22,783 nucleotides of DNA, from assembly GCA_964200075.2 (NCBI GenBank), contig CAXNAA020000309.1, positions 1-22,783 of the forward strand. The letters run 5' to 3'. Positions 17,401 to 22,783 of the stretch are shown here, in pieces (positions within the stretch are counted from its first letter, which is position 1; each line of letters starts with the position of its first letter). The notes below the pieces were generated by a model. That model made no database searches. It was not told where the DNA came from and saw only the letters and a program-made list of their open reading frames with translations. The translations under genes and the position numbers were made by a program. The DNA is from Sphacelaria rigidula (taxonomy: Eukaryota > Phaeophyceae > Sphacelariales).

Positions 17401-19488
17401 AAATGCGCGCAGCACGCGTTTTCGTCAAAATCGGCGCCTGCGCCGTCGAGTTGACGTCTGCCAACGCCACACTTTGCCCGGGGAACGCTCCGCATTCCCC
17501 TCGCCCGAGGGTTCTCGGTACGAGTTGAGTTCTGTTTGGGGTCAGGGCCCTTCTCAACGAAGGGGATGCAAAAACACTTCCTGAAATCCCCTTTTGAACA
17601 GGGGATTTCTGTGCACCTCAGACTGGAACATACATTCACCGTTGACAGGGGCACATGCGAAGGCTCATCACACAACTCGACACAATCAGAGCTGAACCTG
17701 AGGAACTTGGTAGCCCCGCAGACCAAAAACACGCAGCTCGAGCCGTAGCTGATAATCAGCTGTGCACGTTGTGCGTGACCTTGCTCAAATCTGTTGAGAA
17801 TTCGTTGGGAAATAAGGATTTTCGTGAGACGAGCGCGCAGCGTTTACAAAACGGTCAGCATCGACACGTTTTCGGTTGTTTTTGACAAGCGCGCGGCCGC
17901 CATTCGTCCAATATAGGATGGGTTTCCGTCAAACAAGACTGCCGTGTGTAGATCAGCAAGAGCTAGCAGTGAAACTGAGGCGCGTGAGTGGTGGGTGTCT
18001 GTGCCTGTTTCTTCAGGGCTGGGTGTGTATGTGTTGTGTTGCCTTGTTGCGTGATGTCTGCAGCATTACACAGACCTTGGATCTGCTGGGTCTAACGACC
18101 ACTTCCAGACCCGCCGCCTTTCTGAACGTCCGTGCAGGTCTTCGTTCTAATCTGTGCAAAACTGCTTGTACATGGTCGATAGGACTCGGGACTAGTCGTT
18201 ATGGGGCCAATCCCCTGTCAAGGGGGGATTGCGAAAAAGGGGATAAATCCCCCTTGTTGAGAAGGGCTTTTGGGGTTAGGAAACACTCGCTGAAGAAGAA
18301 GGGATAGAAAAAGTCGACGTTGAAGAAATAAGAAGTCAAGAAAAGCAAAGCACAGAAAGGAATGGTCAGTCTCAAAGACGAAAAACGAAAAAAGCAAAGA
18401 ACAAAGAAGGAAATCAGAAAAACCCAAGGGGTTTGAGGGCAGCAGAGTAAATACAGACAGACACACCAACGGGCACCGCGGAGCCACCGACTAAGGACAT
18501 GACCACTATGAGAAGACGGGATCCTTCGATTGACGGCTCTCGACGCAGCAGGCTCGTTTATGAAGGCGGTCCGCTTCTCGTTTGTCCGCGCGTCGCCACG
18601 TGTCCTCATACTCTCCCGCTCCTTTTTCGACTCCAGTATGCCATTTGCCCATGTTCCTCGCCGCAGGGACCCAATCGTATGCATCGTCGACTTCTACACC
18701 GTAGACGAACCATTTCCGTCGGGCTCCCTTGTGTGGAACAGCCCCTTGTGCACGTAGGTTATCCTTTAGGGGATCCTCCCATTGCTCGGGGGGGCGGCCG
18801 GCCTCCTTGGTTCCTCGTGTGGAAAGCCGACCTTTCATGACGCGTTTAGGAAGGCGTGTGTCCTTCTGCCGGGCAAGGGCTCCCGCGAACCAGAGTTGTC
18901 TCGATACGTTCGCACTTGGTCATCTCGAGCACCGCTCTGTACGCAAGAGTCTTGTAGCCATTTCGATCTTTCCTGCGGAACCCAACCACTCGCAGCAAGA
19001 GCTTGTGATGAGCAGCCAGCAGACTATCGAAGTCCTCAGAATATAGCGTCCATGTGGCACACCCATGCACTGGATGAGCTATATGCCTAGTGCAACTATT
19101 ATCGGCAATATATAAAGATATTCAAGAAGTGTACTGGGTAAAGTATATCCAGTATATATTTTGTCTATCACATGCTTTGACCATATTATGTTGTCCAGGG
19201 TGTGAAGTGGTGCGAGTGAATTAAGGTGTGTGGAAATAACTGTCGAGACGTTGTGCATTGAAATCATTAACAATCAGGGGTCTCTCGACGCTTTCCCTGC
19301 GCTGCCCCCCGTTGAGCCAGGTGAACGTGTGGGGTAACAATGCCGTGAAAAACCTCGAAACGTTCTGGGTGGTGGGGGTGGTGGAGCAGTACGAGGGGTT
19401 GTTGGAGGTGCTACAAACATTGATGGATCCGGAATACCGATACCCGGCTGTGTGGGCTGAAGCGCATGAGAGACAGGAGAACTCGTGA
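5022..19488 (+). CDS. Type II membrane carbohydrate sulfotransferase-like protein, multi-exon gene (join model)
   Basis: Model: 5022-5426, 9203-9304, 13765-13867, 16990-17246, an unresolved middle exon, and 19321-19484/19488, giving about 350-410 residues. Cytosolic tail, one membrane segment (about 17-35), a low-complexity stem, then a lumenal catalytic domain; expected to transfer sulfate from PAPS to a glycan in the Golgi. Seen: FLHVFK|CAGTSLRELF (K135, T139, S140), resembling the 5'-phosphosulfate loop PKxxGTSL; MAGHFFWG (197-204); and TTLRNPLELAVSG, whose R220 and S228 sit eight residues apart, as the 3'-phosphate-binding Arg and Ser do in known sulfotransferases. K135 to R220 is 85 residues, close to family spacing, so no exon seems missing from the core. 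The C-terminal NLETFWVVGVVEQYEG is also typical. Frames join exactly over introns 1-3 (phases 0, 0, 1). The substrate cannot be read. The introns are full of repeats. A last exon beyond 19484 is possible. Confidence 0.8.
5444..5559. mobile_element. MITE family M1, copy 4, at start of intron 1
   Basis: AACCCTCACGCCGCTAGGGT, then AGTTAGTCCGTCTGGATCAA, a T-run and ATCGATGCCGATTGAACGGA match the family order. It starts 17 bp after the exon 1 donor. The right end is diverged. Confidence 0.5.
6151..6297. mobile_element. Foldback MITE of 147 bp in intron 1
   Basis: Two arms of about 65 bp are inverted copies: TTTTCGATCGAAGAAGTGCG, then GTGGAAAACA and TGATCTGACAAGTCGTGATT on the left; TTTTCGATCGAAAATGTGCG, GTGGAAACGG and CGATCTGATGGGTTGTGATT read inward from the right. 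They are separated by an A/T-rich spacer of about 10 bp. No coding capacity. No target duplication could be fixed. Confidence 0.75.
8350..8410 (-). repeat. Dispersed repeat R3, fragment
   Basis: TTTGCCCGAGGGTTCTCGTA, then GGTCAGGGTGAGAGTTAG matches the end of the copies at 9450 (TTGCCCGAGGTTTCTTGGTA, GAGGGTTAGG) and 17345. A weaker fragment lies at 5545-5605. Confidence 0.4.
8475..8937. mobile_element. Large foldback element (~460 bp) in intron 1
   Basis: Left arm 8475 to about 8700 and right arm to 8937 are inverted copies over about 210 bp with few indels. Shared blocks include GTTGAAAAGT, GAGGGCTAGG, CTCGCTGAGGCC, TTCCAGAGC, GCAAGTTT versus GTAAGTTT, and GGCCAAGTT versus GGTCAAGTT. The centre is near 8710. 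Both arms contain a C7 or C6 tract next to GAAA. It lacks coding capacity. Confidence 0.75.
9203..9304 (+). CDS. Sulfotransferase exon 2: second half of PAPS loop
   Basis: This 102-nt exon runs from the acceptor gtggagCAG|TGT, preceded by a pyrimidine-rich stretch, to the consensus donor CGG|GTGAGT. It is phase 0 at both ends and encodes 34 residues, CAGTSLRELFTGWAASMG followed by EKGAVVVYCKDSDHAR. Joined to exon 1 it makes HVFKCAGTSLRELF, a good match to the PAPS-binding loop of carbohydrate sulfotransferases, followed by a helix and a short strand (AVVVYC). The loop is split between Lys135 and Cys136 by a 3.8-kb intron. Confidence 0.8.
9450..9650 (-). repeat. Dispersed repeat R3, copy 1, in intron 2
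   Basis: It shares ordered blocks with 17345-17620: ACACCGA, TCTTTATTGGGGGCTA versus TCTTTGATGGGGCTGA, TGCGCAG, GTTTT, TGTCGAAGTCGG versus CGTCAAAATCGG, CACACTTTGCC and TTGCCCGAGG. On the minus strand it reads GKVCIVRPQISAHGPDFDKK. Strand is set by that frame. Confidence 0.55.
10765..10890 (+). repeat. Dispersed repeat R3, copy 2 (opposite orientation), in intron 2
   Basis: The reverse complement gives GGCGCCTGCGGCATCGATCT, ACGTCTGCCCACGCACACTT and TGTCTAGGGG, matching GGCGCCTGCGCCGTCGAGTT and the following bases in the copy at 17345. The + frame reads VPLDKVCVGRREIDAAGAYF, then NKNTFC. Confidence 0.55.
11056..12795. mobile_element. Long imperfect foldback (~1.7 kb) in intron 2
   Basis: Left arm (11056 to ~11690) and right arm (~11695-12795) are inverted copies around a centre near 11695. 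Matching blocks are 11060-11095 with 12765-12795 (GCCGGC...ATCTGCCTG), 11200-11322 with 12561-12680 (AGACAACGCACC, ACAAACCACACAC, AACTCATCCTAC), 11390-11500 with 11990-12095 (GAATACT, TATTGCGATGACT, CAAAGCCC), and 11540-11600 with 11805-11860 (GTGTGTACAAAT, ACATAC). The right arm is longer because a 337-bp MITE sits in it and an internal unit is duplicated. A 204-codon minus frame at 11356-11970 spans the palindrome and is not considered a gene. Confidence 0.7.
12224..12560. mobile_element. 337-bp MITE with ~22-bp TIRs, family M2
   Basis: Terminal inverted repeats begin CACACGCGGCCATTTGGCTA on the left and CACACGCGGACATTTGGCTA on the right. The interior has three copies of a motif of about 30 bp, CCTCCAGAGG...ATTAAA...GCCTCCGGAGG (near 12280, 12341 and 12460), each with the palindrome CCTCCGGAGG. 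It lies in the right arm of the foldback; the left arm (11311-11335) keeps the uninterrupted sequence CATCCTACATTAGCAGGCAG. No transposase. Confidence 0.75.
12893..13130 (+). mobile_element. tRNA-derived SINE with A-rich tail
   Basis: The head resembles tRNA-Lys: an A box TGGCTCAACTGG, a loop CTTTTGA with a UUU anticodon position, and a B box GGGTTCGAATCTC ending near 12960. The acceptor ends do not pair (GCCCCGG against AGCGATC), so it is not a working tRNA. About 80 bp of body follows, then an A-rich tail (13046-13125). This is the layout of a pol III SINE. Confidence 0.6.
13431..13522. mobile_element. MITE family M1, copy 5, in intron 2
   Basis: AACCCGTAGACCGCCAGGCT, then AGTCATGCATAC, a run of seven T and GTTGATGCCGATTCATCAGA match the family. 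The right end GTCTGAGGGTT is the inverted counterpart of the left. Confidence 0.55.
13724..13747 (+). repeat. (AT)n and poly-T next to exon 3 acceptor
   Basis: Seven AT units followed by about ten T, ending 17 bp before the exon 3 acceptor; the T-run can serve as its pyrimidine tract. Confidence 0.75.
13765..13867 (+). CDS. Sulfotransferase exon 3: HNH and GHF segment
   Basis: The acceptor aaaaCAG|GTG follows an (AT)n and T-rich tract, and the donor is TGGG|GTAAGA. The 103-nt exon enters in phase 0 and leaves in phase 1. It encodes VGKVCLDQHNHLIATEEQ, then LKYVKSLKVMAGHFFWG, the Gly being completed by exon 4. The hydrophobic strand ending in GHF and the preceding HNH-containing stretch are typical of this region in membrane-bound sulfotransferases. 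A His here is sometimes catalytic, but no residue can be assigned from sequence alone. Confidence 0.78.
14057..15735. mobile_element. 1,679-bp TIR element, family M2, in intron 3
   Basis: Ends are 22-bp perfect inverted repeats beginning CACACGCGGCCATTCGGCTA, with subterminal ATCCTC and CTAGAGG motifs shared with the 337-bp MITE. It interrupts dispersed-repeat copy B: the sequence before (to 14056) and after (from 15736) continues as in copy A (4360-4872). Flanks TAACGATG and TGACGTGATG look like a decayed target duplication of 8-10 bp, as for hAT or Mutator-like elements. It has no recognised transposase. It contains a 9-bp hairpin (14311-14345) and three degenerate 130-bp repeats. Confidence 0.75.
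15308..15640 (+). repeat. Degenerate ~130-bp tandem repeats inside the TIR element
   Basis: The landmark TATGGGACTTGAA recurs as GTATGGGACTTGAA (15310), TATGTGGGACTTGAA (15443) and TATATGGGATTTG (15573). Between them come TGCTG or CTGTTG, TTGCCC or TGCCCAATTC, GGTGGG and CAG-TTCTGGT blocks. The + frame 15372-15638 is open across two units (WDLNNKSCSHISVFFC, then YGICTASLLFEI). It may be captured coding sequence or chance. Confidence 0.45.
16798..16829 (+). repeat. (ACA)n microsatellite in intron 3
   Basis: About ten ACA repeats, with one interruption. A run of about 16 T lies at 16697-16712. Confidence 0.9.
16990..17246 (+). CDS. Sulfotransferase exon 4: 3'-phosphate-binding motif
   Basis: A strong pyrimidine tract and the acceptor catatgCAG|GG precede this 257-nt exon. 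Its first two bases complete the Gly codon begun in exon 3, and the donor is AAG|GTGAGC, leaving in phase 0. The protein reads FQEYTTKPYLMVTTLRNP, then LELAVSGTQFKHR, followed by a helical region. LRNPxELxVSG is the 3'-phosphate-binding element, with R220 and S228 the expected PAPS contacts. The rest (TDTVAKAAPFVTGMMERAIN and onward to GSVKSQK) shows no catalytic motif I recognise. This is the longest core exon and was the first sign of the gene. Confidence 0.85.
17345..17620 (-). repeat. Dispersed repeat R3, copy 3, in intron 4
   Basis: Best-preserved copy. The minus frame reads VPRAKCGVGRRQLDGAGADF, then DENACC, conserved with the copy at 10765. Its far part (17548-17610, CCCTTCTCAACGAAGGGGAT and CCCCTTTTGAACAGGGGATT) recurs inverted at 18206-18268. 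Confidence 0.6.
17649..17823 (+). CDS. Candidate sulfotransferase exon 5 (alternative model)
   Basis: From the acceptor gttgaCAG|GGG the frame continues in phase 0 from exon 4 and stays open for 77 codons. A usable donor TTTC|GTGAGA at 17824 would leave in phase 1 after GHMRRLITQLDTIRAEPEEL and a helix-like stretch to NSLGNKDF. To reach the final exon it would need the 23-nt version of the following micro-exon (17961-17983). I recognise no conserved motif here, so this may be chance open sequence. Skipping it also gives an uninterrupted frame. Confidence 0.35.
17957..17983 (+). CDS. Candidate 27-nt micro-exon of the sulfotransferase
   Basis: Between the acceptor gtagatCAG and a perfect donor GTGAGT lie nine codons reading QELAVKLRR, phase 0 at both ends. 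It links exon 4 (...SVKSQK) to the final exon (VNVWGNNAVKNLE...) without a frame change and yields an amphipathic helix in keeping with the flanking sequence. If candidate exon 17649-17823 is used instead, the acceptor four bases further on gives a 23-nt exon of matching phase. The donor is convincing; the acceptor is not settled. Confidence 0.45.
18206..18300 (+). repeat. Dispersed repeat R3, partial inverted copy
   Basis: The reverse complement reads GCCCTTCTCAACAAGGGGGA, then TCCCCTTTTT and TTGACAGGGGATTGG, matching 17548-17610. The two copies bracket the ambiguous exons at 17649 and 17957. Confidence 0.55.
18490..19075 (-). pseudogene. Antisense LINE 3' end in the last sulfotransferase intron
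   Basis: Read on the minus strand from 19070, MHGCATWTLYSEDF and AHHKLLLRVVGFRRKDRNGY are followed by YRAVLEMTKCERIETTLVR, the characteristic post-RT segment of LINE ORF2. After a frameshift comes GRPPEQWEDPLKDNL and a W-rich tail (AARNMGKWHTGVEKGAGEY) that normally ends such proteins. Only the C-terminal third remains, consistent with 5' truncation. It lies opposite to the host gene. The purine-rich sequence 18290-18440 that follows on the minus strand side could be its 3' UTR. Confidence 0.75.
19321..19488 (+). CDS. Sulfotransferase C-terminal exon
   Basis: The acceptor follows a long pyrimidine tract ending gttgagcCAG|GTG. The exon encodes VNVWGNNAVKNLETFWVV, then GVVEQYEGLLEVLQTLMDPE and YRYPAVWAEAHERQENS. 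The block NLExFxVVGVVEQYxGxLxVL is the conserved C-terminal core of this sulfotransferase type. Here the frame meets TGA at 19486-19488, but that TGA lies inside a perfect donor, TC|GTGAGT at 19485. Either the protein ends with RQENS or it splices in phase 2 to an exon I could not find in the remaining 3.3 kb. A poly-G tract of an inserted element starts within 20 bp. Confidence 0.78.
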   Translation: MNVWGNNAVKNLETFWVVGVVEQYEGLLEVLQTLMDPEYRYPAVWAEAHERQENS

Positions 19489-19502
19489 GTGGCGGCGGCG
19501 GC

Positions 19503-19572
19503 GGGGGGGGGGGGGGGGCTTATCTGTTGCTTGGCTTGGTCTTTTGACCATTGACACGCATCCCTTTCGAGA
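19503..19572 (-). repeat. C-tract element, copy 3, inverted, just after last sulfotransferase exon
   Basis: Reverse complement of the unit: 16 consecutive G, then TGTTGCTTGG and TTTTGACCATTGACACGCAT, then CCCTTTCGAGA. The poly-G end starts 18 bp after the donor at 19485, so the G-rich end faces the gene as the poly-C end of copy 2 does. Confidence 0.75.
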
Positions 19573-20174
19573 TAGAGCAGTGTTCATACTCCTAATAGAG
19601 ACATGTCCAACATTCGAAGCGCTCATTACGTTTTCTCGATACATCCACAAAATAGACTTTCACATATCTTGTCCCCCTTTCTGTTTCGCCGTCTGTGGCT
19701 ACCATATGCTTCCTGTTCACAGTATGGCCACGGTTCCGTCGCTACTGTGTACTGTATTAGTGTGTCGAGCGATTTTATGCCACCTTTATATACGTCCCAC
19801 ATTCCTTACTGCGCTGTGTACCATATGCAGATTGTTTTTGTCGTCCATTCCGTACGGACCAGATATTGCACATACTCGTCGCTAGCCAGGTGGAAACAAA
19901 CCTCTGCAGAAGTTGGTTTTCTATAAGTAAGTGAGCTGTACGGAGGCGTTGGGACTGTGTGCCTAGGGGACTTCCGAGTATTATGATAACCCGGCAGTGA
20001 ACATAAGCATGCATTTAACGTTCGGACTCCGAAGCCGAACCGAGACAAGCTAGCTGTACGTATTGTTCAAGCTCCCTTGTACACCCCACAACCCGAACAT
20101 CAGGCCGGATGAGTTGATCTGGAACGCTTTCCCGGGAACCGTAGGTAAGGTACCGCATCGAGCGTACCCTCGGT
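19573..20174. other. No gene recognised after the last sulfotransferase exon
   Basis: Plus frames of 107-139 codons overlap here but show no motif and no phase-2 exon continuing the sulfotransferase. A possible acceptor at 19909 (CTCTGCAG) is followed quickly by stops. Confidence 0.4.
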
Positions 20175-20470
20175 ATTTACCGGGGTATCTCATACTGTGG
20201 TATGCGTGGGTATCGTAGGTATGAGTCTTGGAAATACCCGATCGAGCGGGTACGGTAGGTATTTGAAACCTCGAAATACCGTGGTATCATGGGTATCGTG
20301 GGTATCGTGGGTATGAGTCTTTGAAAATACCTGACTGATGGGGTGCGATAACTCTTCGAAACCTCGAAATACCGTGGTATCATAGATATGGTGGGTGTGA
20401 GTTTTTAAGAATACCCGATTGGACCGGAATTAGTAGGGCATGAGATGTCTCAAATACCGGTACCGGGTAC
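20175..20470 (+). repeat. Minisatellite with ~93-bp degenerate units
   Basis: Units start GAAACCTCGAAATACCGTGG at 20265 and 20358 (93 bp apart), with a more diverged unit before and a partial one after. Each contains subrepeats GGTATCRTGGGTATCGTGGG and GAGTCTTTGAAAATACC. The GGTAT/ATACC content makes it rich in local hairpins. Confidence 0.7.
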
Positions 20471-22169
20471 GTACCTCATCCACGGTGCCTGTGAACGCTT
20501 TACAATATATACGAGCGGCGCCAGCCTAAAAACGGATTCAAGCTCTCCGAGCAATATCTGATTGACACAGACGAGTCGGGCCGTGATACGCACATCGTAT
20601 CAATCGTCTAATAAAGGAGAGAGAGTGCCCATCTGCTAAAAACTCTGGGTCAATATTTTCTCGTTGATTGGACCCCATGTCTAGTAATCTCTATGCCGCA
20701 CGGAGATGGCGTCCACACCAAAGTCTTCATGAAACCCCGTATGATACATTCAGCGGATGATGATTTTTGGTGTGGACCTTTCCTGGAGTACGGGGAGACG
20801 ATACATACCCTCACCTTTACCTAATAATACAAATGGGGTAGAAATACTGACGATCTAATTGCGAAATGAAGACGTTCATCAATTGATGAAGGAGTCAGAT
20901 CCGCAATATACGTGAACTGGACCATCTAAACTAAAGAGGGACAGCTCCATTCTGTACTGCACATTTTTTTATTTATCATTACCATCACTTTTATTTTCAC
21001 ACGTTGAACCCCCCCCCCTCCTCGGGATGAATCCGTGGTCTCGAGAGATCAACCCTTTTCCCCCCGGGGCATGCCTTGCGTTTTAGCCTCGCGGATTGGG
21101 TCAGCATTCCCGCTCCGCGCCAACTCACGAAAAAAAGTCAGTCAACCACTTTTGGTTACTCACATTCTCCCGCTTTCCACGGTGGAAATCAGATACTACG
21201 AAGAAAAAACCTAACGCATCGGAAATCGAACCCTCGTGCTCTCCACCCTAATGGCGACAGTCGGACCATTACACACCACCGGGTCGCGGCGGCACAACGC
21301 GTAGTATGAGTAGAATATGCAGTGTTGCGCCAATATATATAATATATATTTCCGGAACATGATCACTTTACCCTCCAGTCCGCCCTGCTGCAGTGCACAG
21401 CACCAGATATAGCGACGGGACACTGTTGGCTGTGGTCTGCATAACATATGGCCGAAATTTTTTAGGTTACTGCCGCTGAAGCACGCGAAGGGCATCATAA
21501 ACTGCGCGCCTCAACAGATTATACGCCGATCGGTACACTACGATGGTCATGATCCAGAAAGGGTCACTGGTGTCAGTTTGCTCCCATATGGGCCGCCCAG
21601 CCGCTCAAGATGTCGAACTTATTGAACCTGCGCGTGCATGTATGCATTCACCTCTCTTGCACGAGGTCTGGACTGCGGGGTGGCCGCTTTGAAATCGCTT
21701 GTGGCCATGTTAGTAATTTGTGAGGGACCCAAATTTGCGGGAGCGTGGCGAATATGTTGCATGTGTCGTGTCCGACTCGTGCGCAAAGTTTCATGAGGGA
21801 ACGCGAAATCGCAGGCAAGAAATCCACAACAGAAGTTGCTCTGCAAATTGGGAGTGTACCGTAGGAAAGTATCCAAATAAACACGAGATGCGGTCATGCC
21901 CTGGTTTCGCCGCATATCAGATGCCCTTACGCAGCATTATGGTACGGATACTGTAATAACAACAAAATGTTGACGTCGTTTCAACATATTGACCTGTCTC
22001 TTGTGCCATCATATTGCTCGCCCGAAATGTATTGAAATCGCGACGCCCCGATATATTTGGTGTGCAACATGTATATATTACATACTGCATTGTCCAGGGT
22101 GTGCGGCTTTGAGAGCAAAATTGCAAATGTATCCGCTCAAAAACGAATAAGAGACACGAGAAAGCTGAA
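20471..22169. other. No gene recognised
   Basis: Contains an inverted repeat (20711-20778), a C9 tract (21009-21017) and a possible tRNA-like SINE head (21205). Open frames up to 98 codons (21619-21915, minus) show no recognised domain. Confidence 0.5.
21205..21298 (-). mobile_element. Possible tRNA-like SINE head
   Basis: On the minus strand, CCGGTGGTGTGTAATGGTCC followed by GAGGGTTCGATTTCCGATGC resembles tRNA A and B boxes about 50 bp apart, followed by a short T-run. Stems are poor, so it is not a functional tRNA. Confidence 0.35.
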
Positions 22170-22720
22170 CTGGCAGTATAGAGGAAGGATCACTCCAAGC
22201 AAGAGAATGACAGCCTTGCTTTGTTGATGAGGCTGTATGGAAGAAAGTTAAAAAAAAAAGAGGGCAGGTTGGAATAAAGTGGTATAACGTATTCAAGAGA
22301 GTTGAAGTGGATATCGTTACAGAGAGGGAAGCTAAGACGATATCATGTCCATGGTTGAATGTGGGGGGGGGTACGAAACAAGAAGCAAGATATACGATGG
22401 AAAAAAAAAGGAAAAGAACGCTAAAAAGGAATGTAAATGAGGAAGCGCACCTGAAGATATATGGGGGGTTTGAGAAAAAGGATAGGAATAAGAGCATACA
22501 AGATCTGTACGGCCCAGTGTACTTTGCAAAAAAGTCGAAACTATGATTTCGGGTGGCGGACCAGGACCCGGCAGGAAGACAAAATAAGCATGAGCACACC
22601 AGTAGTCGGGTGGGGGAAGAAGTGTATGTCAAAGATTGCTCCTGTGGCGAAGCAATGGAGGGTACTCATACAGTCGCTGAATGTGAAGTATACAAGGAGG
22701 AACAGGACGTCGTGGTGGGA
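22170..22720 (+). pseudogene. LINE 3'-end remnant with CxC-H-C finger
   Basis: Purine-rich sequence with fragments of LINE C-terminal coding leads to DCSCGEAMEGTHTVAEC and EVYKEEQDV (about 22630-22710). This is clearly related to the finger of the remnant at 2825-2875 (NCLCGNALESRSHVVAEC, then ELYKEERDV). It is truncated at 22720 by the poly-G end of an inverted C-tract element. Frames are broken upstream. Confidence 0.6.
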
Positions 22721-22783
22721 GGGGGGGGCGTACTCATTTGTTGCTTGCCTTAGTCATTTGACCATTGACCACGCATCCCTTTC
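22721..22783 (-). repeat. C-tract element, copy 4, inverted, cut by window end
   Basis: Eight G, CGTACTCATTTGTTGCTTGC, then TTAGTCATTTGACCATTGAC and ACGCATCCCTTTC at the window edge. It is the closest match to copy 1 in reverse orientation and directly abuts LINE finger sequence. Confidence 0.75.

Noticed and set aside
18199-18684. 161-codon minus-strand frame with a Phe/Leu-rich tail
   Set aside because: Its N-terminal part is out of frame with the LINE coding sequence and the rest is a polypyrimidine stretch.
20175-20470. CRISPR-like array
   Set aside because: The repeats are tandem and degenerate without unique spacers, in a eukaryotic context.
22078-22632. 184-codon minus-strand hydrophobic open frame
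   Set aside because: It is antisense to a LINE remnant in purine-rich DNA; hydrophobic Phe/Leu/Ser content is expected from T- and C-rich sequence.

Overview
The window is eukaryotic nuclear DNA. Coding sequence is sparse and split by kilobase-scale introns with GT-AG borders, several kinds of degenerate transposable element surround it, and no bacterial operon or ribosome-binding-site structure is visible. An alga is the best guess. A brown alga or related stramenopile fits the type II membrane carbohydrate-sulfotransferase-like gene (such enzymes make sulfated fucans), the long repeat-filled introns and the LINE remnants. This assignment is inference; no species is recognised.

The one convincing gene lies on the + strand from 5022 to about 19488 and may continue beyond. 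Exon 1 (5022-5426) encodes an N-terminal signal anchor, a low-complexity stem and the strand leading into the PAPS-binding loop. Exon 2 (9203-9304) completes the loop (HVFK|CAGTSL). Exon 3 (13765-13867) carries MAGHFFWG. Exon 4 (16990-17246) carries the 3'-phosphate-binding motif LRNPLELAVSG. A final recognised exon (19321-19484/19488) encodes the conserved C-terminal core (NLETFWVVGVVEQYEG). Reading frames join exactly over introns 1-3. One middle segment is ambiguous: a 27-nt micro-exon at 17957-17983 and/or an exon at 17649-17823.

Layout. 1-1700: microsatellite, two copies of a small inverted-repeat element and otherwise featureless sequence. 1700-3095: decayed + strand LINE with reverse-transcriptase and C-terminal zinc-finger remnants. 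3130-4955: C-tract element, a 167-bp C-rich block, and copy A of a ~0.5-kb dispersed repeat; a second C-tract element ends about 80 bp before the start codon. 5022-19488: the sulfotransferase gene. Intron 1 holds three small foldback or inverted-repeat elements. Intron 2 holds a ~1.7-kb foldback with a 337-bp MITE inside one arm, and a tRNA-derived SINE. Intron 3 holds a 1,679-bp TIR element inserted in copy B of the 0.5-kb repeat. The last intron holds an antisense LINE 3' end. 19503-22783: C-tract element in inverse orientation, a ~93-bp minisatellite, mostly featureless DNA, then another + strand LINE 3' end and an inverted C-tract element at the window edge.

No gene cluster or defence-like system is visible. 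The notable biology is the layering of at least seven repeat families in and around one gene. Two insertions have recognisable empty-site paralogs within the same window. The gene is also bracketed by inverted copies of a short C-tract element, one in its proximal upstream region and one just after its last recognised exon.
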